Assembly: GCF_002414005.1 (NCBI RefSeq) | Contig: NZ_DHYG01000047.1 | Location: 1-16,726 of the forward strand | From: Psychrobacter sp. UBA5136 | GTDB taxonomy: Bacteria; Pseudomonadota; Gammaproteobacteria; Pseudomonadales; Moraxellaceae | Length of the DNA stretch: 16,726 bases | Direction of reading: 5' to 3' | Shown: piece by piece, positions 6,332 through 13,625 of the stretch | Layout: every line of letters begins with the position of its first letter | Numbering within the stretch: position 1 is the first letter of the stretch | Notes under the pieces: model-generated | The model's database searches: none | Told to the model about the DNA's origin: nothing | What the model saw: only the letters and a program-made list of their open reading frames with translations | Translations under genes and position numbers: made by a program

Positions 6332-7489
6332 ATGAAAATCGGTGTTATTAGTGCAGATAGCGCAAGTGAAAAACGGGTAGCGCTAACCCCAGACGCGGTA
6401 AAAAAATTACGTAAACTTGGGTTTGAAGTCGTCATCCAGTCAGGAGCCGGTCAAGCAGCGTATTATGCCGATGAGCTGTATCAAGCAGCGGGTGCTGATA
6501 TTGCCAACAGTAGTACCGAGGTCGTCAAGCAAGCGCAAATTATTACTACCGTCAATGATTTGCCAGCAGCGGTGACTGAGCATTTAACGGCCGGTCAAGT
6601 GGTTATCGGTATGCTTGACCCATATCGCAATAGCCAACTTGATACTTACGCGGCCAAAGGCGCGACCGCCTTTGCCATGGAGCTCTTGCCACGTACCTTA
6701 TCACGCGCGCAAAACATGGACGTTTTATCCTCACAAGCCAACCTTGCCGGTTATAAAGCCGTATTGCTTGCTGCTAACGAATACTCGCGTCCGTTTCCGA
6801 TGTTTATGACCTCAGCGGGAACGGTGAAACCTGCCAAAGTGGTTATCTTAGGCGTTGGTGTTGCAGGTTTGCAGGCGATTGCCACAGCAAAGCGTTTAGG
6901 CGCTGTCGTTGAAGCCAGTGATTTGCGACCTGCTGCCAAAGAGCAGGTGGAATCGCTTGGCGGTAAATGGCTCGACGTGCCAATGAGCGAAGACGAAGCG
7001 CAAAAAGCCAAAGCAACGGGCGGCTATGCATGGACGCCATCTGAGCAATATATCAAAGATCAAGCTGCTGTGGTTGACAAGGCATTAAGTAACGCTGATA
7101 TCGTTATCACCACCGCGCAGATTCCTGGACGTGACGCGCCGCGCTTAGTGCACGGGGCAACGCTTGCCAAAATGAAAGCCGGCTCAGTACTGATTGACAT
7201 GGCAGCTGGTACGGGTGGAAATGTCGAGGGCAGTGTGCCTGATGAAACCATTACCACGCCAAACGGCGTGCGTATCGTTGGCGCGGCCAATATCCCATCA
7301 CAACTGGCAGCGCAGTCTTCAGATTTATATGCCAATAACCTTGTTAATTTTATCACTACTTTAATGGCTCCTGCAGCTACAGACGACGCTTCAGCGAAAA
7401 CGCTGGCACTTAATTTAGACATGAATGATGAGATTCAAGGGGCGTTAGCGGTGACGCATGACAACCAAGTACGCCTTGCTAAACGCTAA
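6332..7489 (+). CDS. pntA: NAD(P) transhydrogenase subunit alpha part 1 (domain I, NAD(H)-binding)
   Basis: The soluble domain-I subunit of the proton-translocating transhydrogenase, which binds NAD(H) on the cytosolic side and passes hydride to NADP+ on PntB. Its 385 residues match the stand-alone alpha-1 subunit rather than the ~510-residue fused PntA of E. coli. SEKRVALTPDAVKKL (12-26) is the AlaDH/PNT N-terminal signature. The RAQNMD loop (R125, Q127, D130) is the conserved hydride-transfer loop. The Rossmann motif GVGVAG (174-179) and the acidic SDLRP (D197) fit NAD preference. GAANIPSQLAAQSSDLYANN closes the domain. AAGGAG lies 5 nt before the ATG. It is the first gene of pntA-pntAB-pntB, preceded by a terminator-bearing leader and tandem repeats that suggest regulation. 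Confidence 0.96.
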   Translation: MKIGVISADSASEKRVALTPDAVKKLRKLGFEVVIQSGAGQAAYYADELYQAAGADIANSSTEVVKQAQIITTVNDLPAAVTEHLTAGQVVIGMLDPYRNSQLDTYAAKGATAFAMELLPRTLSRAQNMDVLSSQANLAGYKAVLLAANEYSRPFPMFMTSAGTVKPAKVVILGVGVAGLQAIATAKRLGAVVEASDLRPAAKEQVESLGGKWLDVPMSEDEAQKAKATGGYAWTPSEQYIKDQAAVVDKALSNADIVITTAQIPGRDAPRLVHGATLAKMKAGSVLIDMAAGTGGNVEGSVPDETITTPNGVRIVGAANIPSQLAAQSSDLYANNLVNFITTLMAPAATDDASAKTLALNLDMNDEIQGALAVTHDNQVRLAKR

Positions 7490-7561
7490 ACCTTAACCAT
7501 CCAGTCTCAAGTTTCATTACCCTACATTTGCCAGACTCGAACAAATTTTTAGGAGGATTAG

Positions 7562-7951
7562 ATGATTGCCACTATTTTAGCGGCAGCGCCAGCGGGTGCG
7601 GCCATGAGTAGCACACCGTTTGTAGCGATTTTCACGGTATTCGTGCTCGCTATTTTCGTCGGATATTACGTCGTTTGGGGCGTCACGCCAGCATTGCACA
7701 CGCCATTGATGGCGGTAACCAATGCGTTATCAAGTATCGTCATCGTCGGGGCGATGCTACAAACCGTCAATATTGATGGTGCGATGTTTACCCCAACCAG
7801 CTTGCTCGGTGCCTTTGCGGTGTTTTTAGCCAGCATCAATATTTTTGGTGGTTTTGCGGTGACCGAGCGTATGCTCGCGATGTTTAAACCAAAAGCGAAA
7901 AAAGCGCCAGCTCCTGAAACTGCGACGACTGAAAGCGGAGGCGATGCATGA
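7562..7951 (+). CDS. pntAB: NAD(P) transhydrogenase subunit alpha part 2 (membrane domain II)
   Basis: A 129-residue inner-membrane subunit forming the alpha-side part of the proton channel. Three hydrophobic helices are visible at about 20-41, 48-66 and 78-98, followed by a basic, Ala/Pro-rich tail facing the cytosol. The helix-3 region FLASINIFGGFAVTERML is typical of the family. It corresponds to the C-terminal part of fused PntA. AGGAGG lies 5 nt upstream. The stop codon overlaps the pntB start by 4 nt (ATGA), so translation is probably coupled. Confidence 0.95.
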   Translation: MIATILAAAPAGAAMSSTPFVAIFTVFVLAIFVGYYVVWGVTPALHTPLMAVTNALSSIVIVGAMLQTVNIDGAMFTPTSLLGAFAVFLASINIFGGFAVTERMLAMFKPKAKKAPAPETATTESGGDA

Positions 7952-9348
7952 GCGATTTAACAAATATGATTGCGGCAAATGCGGATTGGTTTTACTTAAT
8001 CGGTGCCATCCTTTTTGTCTTAACCCTGCGCGGTCTCTCTAGTCCAAAAACCGCCATTCGCGGTAACCGCTTTGGTATGGTGGCGATGGCGATTGCCGTT
8101 GTAACGACCTTTTTCTTAGCCGAAGGCCCTGTGCTCTGGTTAATTATCGGTGCCATGGTGTTGGGTGCACTCGTTGGTATGTGGAAAGCGAAAACGGTTG
8201 CCATGACCCAAATGCCAGAAACCGTGGCCTTGATGCATTCGTTTGTTGGTTTGGCGGCGGTGGCGATTGCTCTGGCAACTGTATTGCATACTGAGCAACA
8301 GCATGGCGCAGTCGCTCGTGCTGAACTGTTTATCGGTTGCTTTATTGGTGCGATTACCTTTTCAGCGTCTGTTTTTGCCTTTGGTAAATTGGCCGCAAAG
8401 AGCTGGGCAAAAACACTGGTAGGCGGCTGGGTCAAGCCCGTACAGGCTATTTTATTTATTGCCATGATTGGCTTTGGTATCGTCTACTTTATGATCGATT
8501 CATTGCCAGCTTTTTACGCGATGGCCGTATTAGCAGTGCTATTTGGCTGGATGTGGATTGCCCCAATTGGTGGCGGCGATATGCCAGTCGTTGTGTCGCT
8601 ATTGAACTCATTTTCAGGTTGGGCAGCAGCAGGTATTGGTTTTACCCTTGGCAACTCGATGCTGATTATTGCAGGTTCACTCGTTGGTTCATCGGGGGCG
8701 ATTTTATCTTATATCATGTGTAAAGCTATGAACCGCTCACTACTAAACGTCTTATTCGGCGGTATGGGAACGTCAGCCGCCGCTGCAGGCGCTGATGATG
8801 GCGCACCAAAAACTTACAAAGCAGGCTCAGCAGAAGATGCAGGATTCCTCATGTCTAATGCCAGCAGCGTGGTGATTGTGCCAGGTTATGGTATGGCACA
8901 GGGCCGGGCACAAAACGCGGTCAAAGAATTGTATGAGCTGTTAAAAGAAGAAGGCGTCAATGTTCGCTTTGCGATTCATCCGGTCGCTGGTCGTATGCCA
9001 GGACACATGAACGTCCTATTGGCGGAAGCCGACGTGCCTTATGATGACATTCTTGAGATGGATGAGATTAACTCAGACTTCGCCAGTACCGATGTGGTTT
9101 TGGTCATTGGCGCCAACGACGTCGTCAATCCATCGGCAAAAGACGATCCGTCGTCACCAATCTTTGGTATGCCAATCTTAGAAGTCAATAAAGCGCAAAC
9201 GGTCATGGTCATTAAGCGCTCAATGAGTACCGGTTATGCAGGTCTTGATAATAGCTTGTTCTATATGGATAAAACCATGATGATCTTTGGTGATGCCAAG
9301 AAAATGGTCGAAGAGATGGTTCGTAGTATCAATGGCGGCGGTCACTAA
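7948..9348 (+). CDS. pntB: NAD(P) transhydrogenase subunit beta (membrane domain II plus NADP(H)-binding domain III)
   Basis: A 466-residue subunit that couples proton entry to reduction of NADP+ by NADH, supplying NADPH. Residues 1-270 are helical membrane domain II. It carries the proton-channel His in ALMHSFVGLAAV (H97, equivalent to E. coli beta-His91) and the conserved GGGDMPVVVSLLNSFSGW (208-225). GSSGAILSYIMCKAMNRS leads into a short linker. Domain III (from about 302) has the NADP(H) motif PGYGMAQGRAQ (312-322), FAIHPVAGRMPGHMNVLLAE, VLVIGANDVVNP and KRSMSTGYAG (423-432). The start overlaps pntAB by 4 nt. The motif here reads GMAQGRAQ where E. coli has GMAVAQAQ; the glycines are kept, so activity is expected. 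Confidence 0.97.
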   Translation: MSDLTNMIAANADWFYLIGAILFVLTLRGLSSPKTAIRGNRFGMVAMAIAVVTTFFLAEGPVLWLIIGAMVLGALVGMWKAKTVAMTQMPETVALMHSFVGLAAVAIALATVLHTEQQHGAVARAELFIGCFIGAITFSASVFAFGKLAAKSWAKTLVGGWVKPVQAILFIAMIGFGIVYFMIDSLPAFYAMAVLAVLFGWMWIAPIGGGDMPVVVSLLNSFSGWAAAGIGFTLGNSMLIIAGSLVGSSGAILSYIMCKAMNRSLLNVLFGGMGTSAAAAGADDGAPKTYKAGSAEDAGFLMSNASSVVIVPGYGMAQGRAQNAVKELYELLKEEGVNVRFAIHPVAGRMPGHMNVLLAEADVPYDDILEMDEINSDFASTDVVLVIGANDVVNPSAKDDPSSPIFGMPILEVNKAQTVMVIKRSMSTGYAGLDNSLFYMDKTMMIFGDAKKMVEEMVRSINGGGH

Positions 9349-9399
9349 TCTGCAAAATTGGTTTTTAACCATGCGTTTTAAATATATAATTTTGCCAAT

Positions 9400-9425
9400 A
9401 AAAAAGTCACTCAGGTGGCTTTTTT
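9400..9425 (+). terminator. terminator of the pnt operon
   Basis: A 5-bp stem (9406-9410 with 9415-9419, one G-U) with a 4-nt loop, extended by six A-T pairs (9400-9405 with 9420-9425). A T-run follows the stem. It lies 50 nt after the pntB stop. The A/T symmetry would also allow function on the other strand. Confidence 0.8.
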
Positions 9426-9502
9426 TGCGTTAAGGTAAGCAGCATTTATCAAAGCTATACTCAGTCATTATTTATAAAGAATAACTATTAAGAGAATTAT
9501 TT

Positions 9503-10075
9503 ATGAACATGTTGATACGTTTTTTTATTATGGTCAGCTTATTAAAGCAGCAACTTAAGCAACAATCAGTTAAAGAAAAGCTAAGTATTGAGCAATTGGC
9601 CACACCAGTGGTACGTCGTTATCGCGTATTACCGCATGATATGGGCTTTCGCGATCATTTACCAAATTACCGTTATTTATCATTTATTGAGCTCAATATT
9701 ACCCGTTGGCTGATGGCATGCTGTCATCAAAAAGACATTAAAAATCTCGGCTGGATTATTGCCATGCAAGAAATGGTTTATCTCAAAGAAATTAAATTCC
9801 TTAATAAAATGTCGGTAAATAGTACGCTTGTCGGCTGGGATAAAAAATACGTCTATTTTGAAACGCGCTTTTTTGTAAAAAATCAGTTGATGGGCGTTGG
9901 TATGACTAAGTTTGTCTTAACCGATAAAAAAGGTAAGTGTGCGCCAGAAGTATTGGATATGCTAGGCGAGCAGTCAAATGACGTTATTGATTCTTGGAAC
10001 CAGCATCAAGTAGCGATTAAATCTGCCAAATCTACTGCCTCGACCAAAGTAACCGAAGCAATAAACACTGCATAA
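9503..10075 (+). CDS. hot-dog-fold thioesterase-like protein
   Basis: A 190-residue protein with a hydrophobic N-terminus (about residues 2-14) that may anchor or lean on the membrane. A single hot-dog domain covers about 36-145. It resembles the 4HBT_2/THEM6-like branch: RRYRVLPHDMGFRDHLPNYRYLSF corresponds to the helix-start motif usually written D...HMNN..YL. It is followed by strands around MVYLKEIKFL, TLVGWDKKYVYFETRFFV and GMTKFVLTD. The usual MNN is replaced here by LPN. The C-terminal 40 residues are polar and probably disordered. A purine-rich AAGAGAA precedes the ATG; the Met at residue 3 is an alternative start. The substrate, probably an acyl-CoA or acyl-ACP, is not known. Confidence 0.72.
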   Translation: MNMLIRFFIMVSLLKQQLKQQSVKEKLSIEQLATPVVRRYRVLPHDMGFRDHLPNYRYLSFIELNITRWLMACCHQKDIKNLGWIIAMQEMVYLKEIKFLNKMSVNSTLVGWDKKYVYFETRFFVKNQLMGVGMTKFVLTDKKGKCAPEVLDMLGEQSNDVIDSWNQHQVAIKSAKSTASTKVTEAINTA

Positions 10076-10158
10076 TGAACTTGTCTATAATCAGCTGGCG
10101 AATTTTGCTAGGATAGAGATTACTAAATTGCCAAGCAAATCATTTAACAATTAGCCAG

Positions 10159-10179
10159 TCGAACTGTCCATCAGTTCGA
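10159..10179. promoter_or_regulatory. 8-bp inverted repeat upstream of iscX
   Basis: TCGAACTG and CAGTTCGA are perfect complements separated by 5 nt. A TATAAA (10187-10192) lies 7 nt downstream and could be the iscX -10, with the palindrome covering the -35 position. There is no T-run, so it is not a usual terminator. It could be an operator or an RNA hairpin; the function is unknown. Confidence 0.4.
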
Positions 10180-10216
10180 TGACAGGTATAAAATAAATAA
10201 CAGTTAAGGAGCCACT

Positions 10217-10426
10217 ATGACCCCGCAAAAATTAAAATGGACAGACAGCTTAGACATCGCTATCGAGCTTTATGAAAAATTTCCAGATGTCGATCCGCAG
10301 TACATTCGCTTTACCGATTTACATCGTTGGGTGACGGAATTAGAAGGCTTTGATGACGATCCGCAAAAATCAAACGAGGGTATCTTAGAATCCATTCAGA
10401 TGAATTGGATTGATGAAGCCGATTAA
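10217..10426 (+). CDS. iscX: Fe-S cluster assembly protein IscX
   Basis: A 69-residue acidic cytosolic protein, against 66 in E. coli. IscX binds IscS and iron and modulates sulfur transfer and cluster assembly, in competition with frataxin. Signatures are LKWTDSLDIAIELYEKFPD (6-24), VDPQYIRFTDLHRWV (25-39) and EGFDDDPQKSNEGILESI (43-60). The C-terminus is WIDEAD, close to the WLDEAE of E. coli. AAGGAG lies 6 nt before the ATG. In enterobacteria iscX ends the isc operon behind fdx; here it stands alone between a thioesterase-like gene and an effector-binding protein. A palindrome and a possible -10 just upstream suggest its own promoter. Confidence 0.93.
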   Translation: MTPQKLKWTDSLDIAIELYEKFPDVDPQYIRFTDLHRWVTELEGFDDDPQKSNEGILESIQMNWIDEAD

Positions 10427-10500
10427 GGCGATTAAGGCGATTTTTTTCTTTAACAGCACATCAAATAACAATGACAGAGAACAACAGGGCAGGCAGCATC

Positions 10501-10998
10501 ATGACGTCTCAAATTAAAGAGCTAGCCGAAGCGATAGCTTGCAAGGGTATTAGCATTCGTACGACCAATCACGCTGAAATTAGCCATGAAACGGCAAAAT
10601 TAGGTCGCTTATGGCAAAAGTTTTATCAAAACTACATGGGAGATTTGCCTGAAGGTCAGGATATCTATGGCATCTACCACAATTATGAAAGCGCCGATTT
10701 AGTAGGGGCGTTTGATGTTGTGGCCGGTTGGCAAGTAGATAGTGAGGAAGCGCAGCCAGATAACGTGGCGGCTAATGCCAACAATCTTGTAACGATAGCC
10801 ATTCCTGCAGGAAAATACTTGGTGTTTTCTGAAACAGGCAATATGCCTAATACCGTGATGAATGCATGGGAGAAGGCTTGGGAATATTTTAATGATCCAA
10901 GCTGTGAGCATACTCGCACTTATAACGTCGATTTTGAGCATTATATTGATGGTAATCTAGAGTATGGGCAAGTGGACGTTTATATTGGGATTGAGTAG
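10501..10998 (+). CDS. GyrI-like / effector-binding domain protein
   Basis: A stand-alone small-molecule-binding domain of the GyrI-like / AraC effector-binding (SOUL-type) superfamily, 165 residues from this start. The visible pattern is an early strand near GISIRTTN, then LGRLWQKFYQN, DIYGIYHNYES, GAFDVVAGWQV, TIAIPAGKYLVFSETGNMPNTVMNAWEKAWEYF and a last YNVDFEHYI...VDVYIGIE. These are the two duplicated strand-helix units of the fold. There is no HTH domain, so it is not a transcription factor by itself. The frame also opens at an ATG at 10471 without a ribosome site. The ATG at 10501 has GGCAGG upstream and matches where the family usually begins. The ligand is unknown. Confidence 0.75.
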   Translation: MTSQIKELAEAIACKGISIRTTNHAEISHETAKLGRLWQKFYQNYMGDLPEGQDIYGIYHNYESADLVGAFDVVAGWQVDSEEAQPDNVAANANNLVTIAIPAGKYLVFSETGNMPNTVMNAWEKAWEYFNDPSCEHTRTYNVDFEHYIDGNLEYGQVDVYIGIE

Positions 10999-11039
10999 AA
11001 AAATATAGAATATAGCTATGATATTTGAAGATATTGTAG

Positions 11040-11066
11040 GGTGGGTTAGCTCAAGCGTAACCCACC
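11040..11066. repeat. REP-like palindrome
   Basis: A perfect 9-bp stem, GGTGGGTTA (11040-11048) with TAACCCACC (11058-11066), closes a 9-nt loop and is preceded by TGTA. The GGTGGGTTA...CGTAACCCACC pattern resembles dispersed REP-type palindromes of many bacteria that are often linked to RAYT (Y1 transposase) genes. It sits between convergent genes, a usual REP position. No transposase is in the window. Confidence 0.7.
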
Positions 11067-11090
11067 ACGCTGATAATTTAATAAAAAAAT

Positions 11091-11825
11091 TTAAAGTATT
11101 AATCTACCCGTTTGTCTAACTTCTACATTCACACCTGTTAACTGTTTTAACTCATTTTCTATTTGTGTATGGCGCGTAGTCGTTAGAGGCTTCTGAAAGT
11201 AAGTATCGATAACAATTTTAAACCCCATAGGCGTAAAGCCTAAGCCTTGCATCTCGCCGCCGTACTTCTTGATAATTTTATCAATTTCTTCTATATCTTC
11301 TTGGCTATTATAAACATCTAGCATCTGAGCGCGACTTCTATCAGCTATTGGTAATATTTCAATAGCTATGCTAAAGCCGCGTAGCTCGCTTTTTTTAATG
11401 ACATATTCGTAATTGTCAGCGACTACATTCTGTCGCGTGACGATAAAATATTTCGGCACACCATCGCCATTACCATAAATGTCAACATAGCTATCACCAA
11501 GTTGTGCTTTTACTTGATCCACGAACTGTTGTACCTCTGCTGAACCATATACCATTTCATGACGATAAATATCGGCGACAGGTCTATTAACGGCATCTGC
11601 TAAACTGACAATATAGTCTGGGTAGTCGACATCTCGTGGTGCATTGTCGATAGAAATATTGGATTTAGTATCAATTTTTGACCAATCAATATAAATTTTT
11701 TTTTGCTCAACTACCGTACCTGTATGTTCAGATTTTAATGGTGCGTATGATGCGGCATTACAGCCATTTAATAACGCAGTCATCACGACAGTAAAGGCGA
11801 GCGTTATAGGGTTACATTTAATCAT
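11091..11825 (-). CDS. putative lipoprotein of unknown function
   Basis: A 244-residue protein with a signal peptide ending in the lipobox LNGC (acylated Cys at residue 22). Asn rather than Asp follows the Cys, so export to the outer membrane is likely. The mature part is mixed alpha/beta with no motif I recognise. It includes a helical segment NSQEDIEEIDKIIKKYG, and its C-terminus is strand-rich (GFKIVIDTYF, GVNVEVRQTGRLIL). AGG lies 5 nt before the ATG. It is the last of four minus-strand genes, 32 bp behind dapE, so it is probably co-transcribed. No function can be assigned. Confidence 0.75.
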   Translation of the reverse strand: MIKCNPITLAFTVVMTALLNGCNAASYAPLKSEHTGTVVEQKKIYIDWSKIDTKSNISIDNAPRDVDYPDYIVSLADAVNRPVADIYRHEMVYGSAEVQQFVDQVKAQLGDSYVDIYGNGDGVPKYFIVTRQNVVADNYEYVIKKSELRGFSIAIEILPIADRSRAQMLDVYNSQEDIEEIDKIIKKYGGEMQGLGFTPMGFKIVIDTYFQKPLTTTRHTQIENELKQLTGVNVEVRQTGRLIL

Positions 11826-11857
11826 TGCAGCCTATCCTCAAATATTGGATAAAATTT

Positions 11858-13057
11858 TCAATCCAACAATAAATTCTCCAATATCCCTTCATAAATCTGC
11901 GCCAATCTCCCTAAGTCATCAATTTCTACTTTTTCATCGACCTGATGAATGGTGGCGTTACGCACGCCAAGCTCAACCACTTGCGCGCCAGTTGGCGCAA
12001 TAAAGCGGCCATCTGAGGTGCCGCCTGATGTAGATAACGTGGTATCAACATCGGTCACAGATTTAATTGCTTGCTGGCAGGCTGATACGAGTTTGCCTTC
12101 TGGGGTTAAAAATGGCTGACCGGATAATTTCCAATGAATATCATAACTGGCTTTGCTGTTTTCAAAATGCTTATCAAAGATAGCATGGGTTTTTGCTTTT
12201 AGCTCTTCTTCAGTAGTTTCTGTCGAAAAACGAAAATTGAAAACCACTTTTAGCGTTTCAGGAATGACGTTGGTCGCGCCCGTACCGCCATTAATATTAG
12301 AGATTTGCAGGGAAGTCGCAGGGAAGTAGTCGTTACCGTTATCCCAAGTTGTAGCTGTAAGTTCTGCCAATGCTGCCATCGCTGCATGTATCGGATTTGA
12401 GGCAAGGTGCGGGTAGGCAACGTGACCTTGTTTACCCGTGACAGTAAGCTCTGCGCCCAATGAGCCGCGGCGACCATTTTTAATGATATCGCCAAGCGTG
12501 TCGGTACTTGATGGCTCGCCGACGAGGCAATAGGTAATTTTCTCATTGCGCGCTTCAAGCGTTTCAATGACTTTCACCGTGCCATTGATGGACGGGCCTT
12601 CTTCATCTGCGGTGATTAAAAAAGCAATAGAGCCATTGTGCTTAGGATAATTAGCGACAAAACGCTCGGCGGCAACGGTAAAAGCAGCAATGCCAGTTTT
12701 CATATCAGCGGCACCGCGCGCCCATAGATAACCATCAGCGATGGTTGGTGTAAATGGTGGATAAGTCCAATTGTTTTCATCACCAGTTGGTACGACGTCG
12801 GTATGACCAGCAAAGCAAATAACGGGATCGGCTGTACCACGGCGCGCCCAAAGGTTTTTGACTTCAGCGTGCTCGCCTTTTGCCTGTTTATCACCGTAAT
12901 ACATAAACTCACAATTAAACCCAGCTTGCGTCAGACGCTCTGACAATATATCTTGGCAGCCATCATCATCGGGGGTAACGGACGGGCGTTCAAGTAGGGC
13001 GATGCTTAGCTCTAGCGTTTGCTGTTGAAGGGTTTTACTATTATTTTCTGAACTCAT
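11858..13057 (-). CDS. dapE: succinyl-diaminopimelate desuccinylase DapE
   Basis: Cytosolic di-zinc M20 peptidase-family enzyme that hydrolyses N-succinyl-L,L-diaminopimelate to L,L-diaminopimelate and succinate, for lysine and cell-wall synthesis. The 399 residues are slightly longer than the usual ~377. Metal ligands and catalytic residues are visible: H85 and D87 in FAGHTDVVP, D118 in RGAADMKTG, E152/E153 in TADEEGPS, E181 in GEPSS and H371 in NATIHQVDE. RPSVTPDDDGCQD and TSGGTSDGRF are DapE hallmarks. The frame extends to an ATG at 13138, but that overlaps the upstream gene. The ATG at 13057 has AGGA 5 nt upstream and fits the family N-terminus. It lies within a close-packed minus-strand gene group. 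Confidence 0.96.
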   Translation of the reverse strand: MSSENNSKTLQQQTLELSIALLERPSVTPDDDGCQDILSERLTQAGFNCEFMYYGDKQAKGEHAEVKNLWARRGTADPVICFAGHTDVVPTGDENNWTYPPFTPTIADGYLWARGAADMKTGIAAFTVAAERFVANYPKHNGSIAFLITADEEGPSINGTVKVIETLEARNEKITYCLVGEPSSTDTLGDIIKNGRRGSLGAELTVTGKQGHVAYPHLASNPIHAAMAALAELTATTWDNGNDYFPATSLQISNINGGTGATNVIPETLKVVFNFRFSTETTEEELKAKTHAIFDKHFENSKASYDIHWKLSGQPFLTPEGKLVSACQQAIKSVTDVDTTLSTSGGTSDGRFIAPTGAQVVELGVRNATIHQVDEKVEIDDLGRLAQIYEGILENLLLD

Positions 13058-13109
13058 GACAGTCCTAGATATGTTGTTTTGATGTTTATAATTTGAGGTC
13101 TGAAAAAAT

Positions 13110-13574
13110 TTAGTTTTTATCCAAGTCAATTTTTTCATAATCGCCGTAATATATTGCTAGATACTCTGTAATGCACTTTTCGGCTGGGGTATTACTATAA
13201 TTTTTAACTTTGTCACTGTTGTAAGTATGCACATAGCCGGCTGCAGAAATCACTTCACCCATTTTATAACTCGTTCCTAATAGTCTTAAAGTCTTATGAT
13301 GACTATTAAAAGTTGCATGTCCTTCGGGAAATACAGGTGTCATCCATCTGCTTCCATCAAATGCAAGTAAACACCCATCCTCATATTTGAATTCAGTAGT
13401 AATAGCAGTCGGATTAATTATGAGAGGTTCTTCAGGCGTGGATTTTGGTAAATAATAGGTAAAAAATAACTCATTGTTTTTTTGAGTAGCGGCTTGATGA
13501 TTAAGTGTCTCGCAGCTCACAATCAGAGGGAACATAGCAATTAAGAGCAAGCTTCTATATAAGGTTTTATGCAT
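13110..13574 (-). CDS. small putative lipoprotein of unknown function
   Basis: About 154 residues with a short basic N-terminus, a hydrophobic core and the lipobox IVSC (Cys at residue 21 counting from the Met at 13574). That predicts a lipid-anchored envelope protein. The mature part contains two further Cys, in the segments EDGCLL and AEKCIT, that could form a disulfide. It has no recognisable domain. Two Met codons are close: AAGGA is only 2 nt before the one at 13580 but 8 nt before the one at 13574, so I chose the latter. It lies 52 bp upstream of dapE on the same strand and 51 bp downstream of the oxygenase gene, suggesting one transcript. Confidence 0.72.
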   Translation of the reverse strand: MHKTLYRSLLLIAMFPLIVSCETLNHQAATQKNNELFFTYYLPKSTPEEPLIINPTAITTEFKYEDGCLLAFDGSRWMTPVFPEGHATFNSHHKTLRLLGTSYKMGEVISAAGYVHTYNSDKVKNYSNTPAEKCITEYLAIYYGDYEKIDLDKN

Positions 13575-13625
13575 TATCATTATCCTTAATTAACAAGGCT
13601 TATTTAAAGTAATAGCTAATGGACT

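Noticed and set aside
7992..8465. 157-codon minus-strand frame inside pntB
   Set aside because: It is antisense to a clearly conserved membrane domain and is best explained as a shadow of pntB codon use.
10418..10446. Tandem GATTAAGGC copies and a T-run at the end of iscX, possible terminator
   Set aside because: Only a 3-4 bp stem can form; it looks like a small slippage duplication and is too weak to call a terminator.
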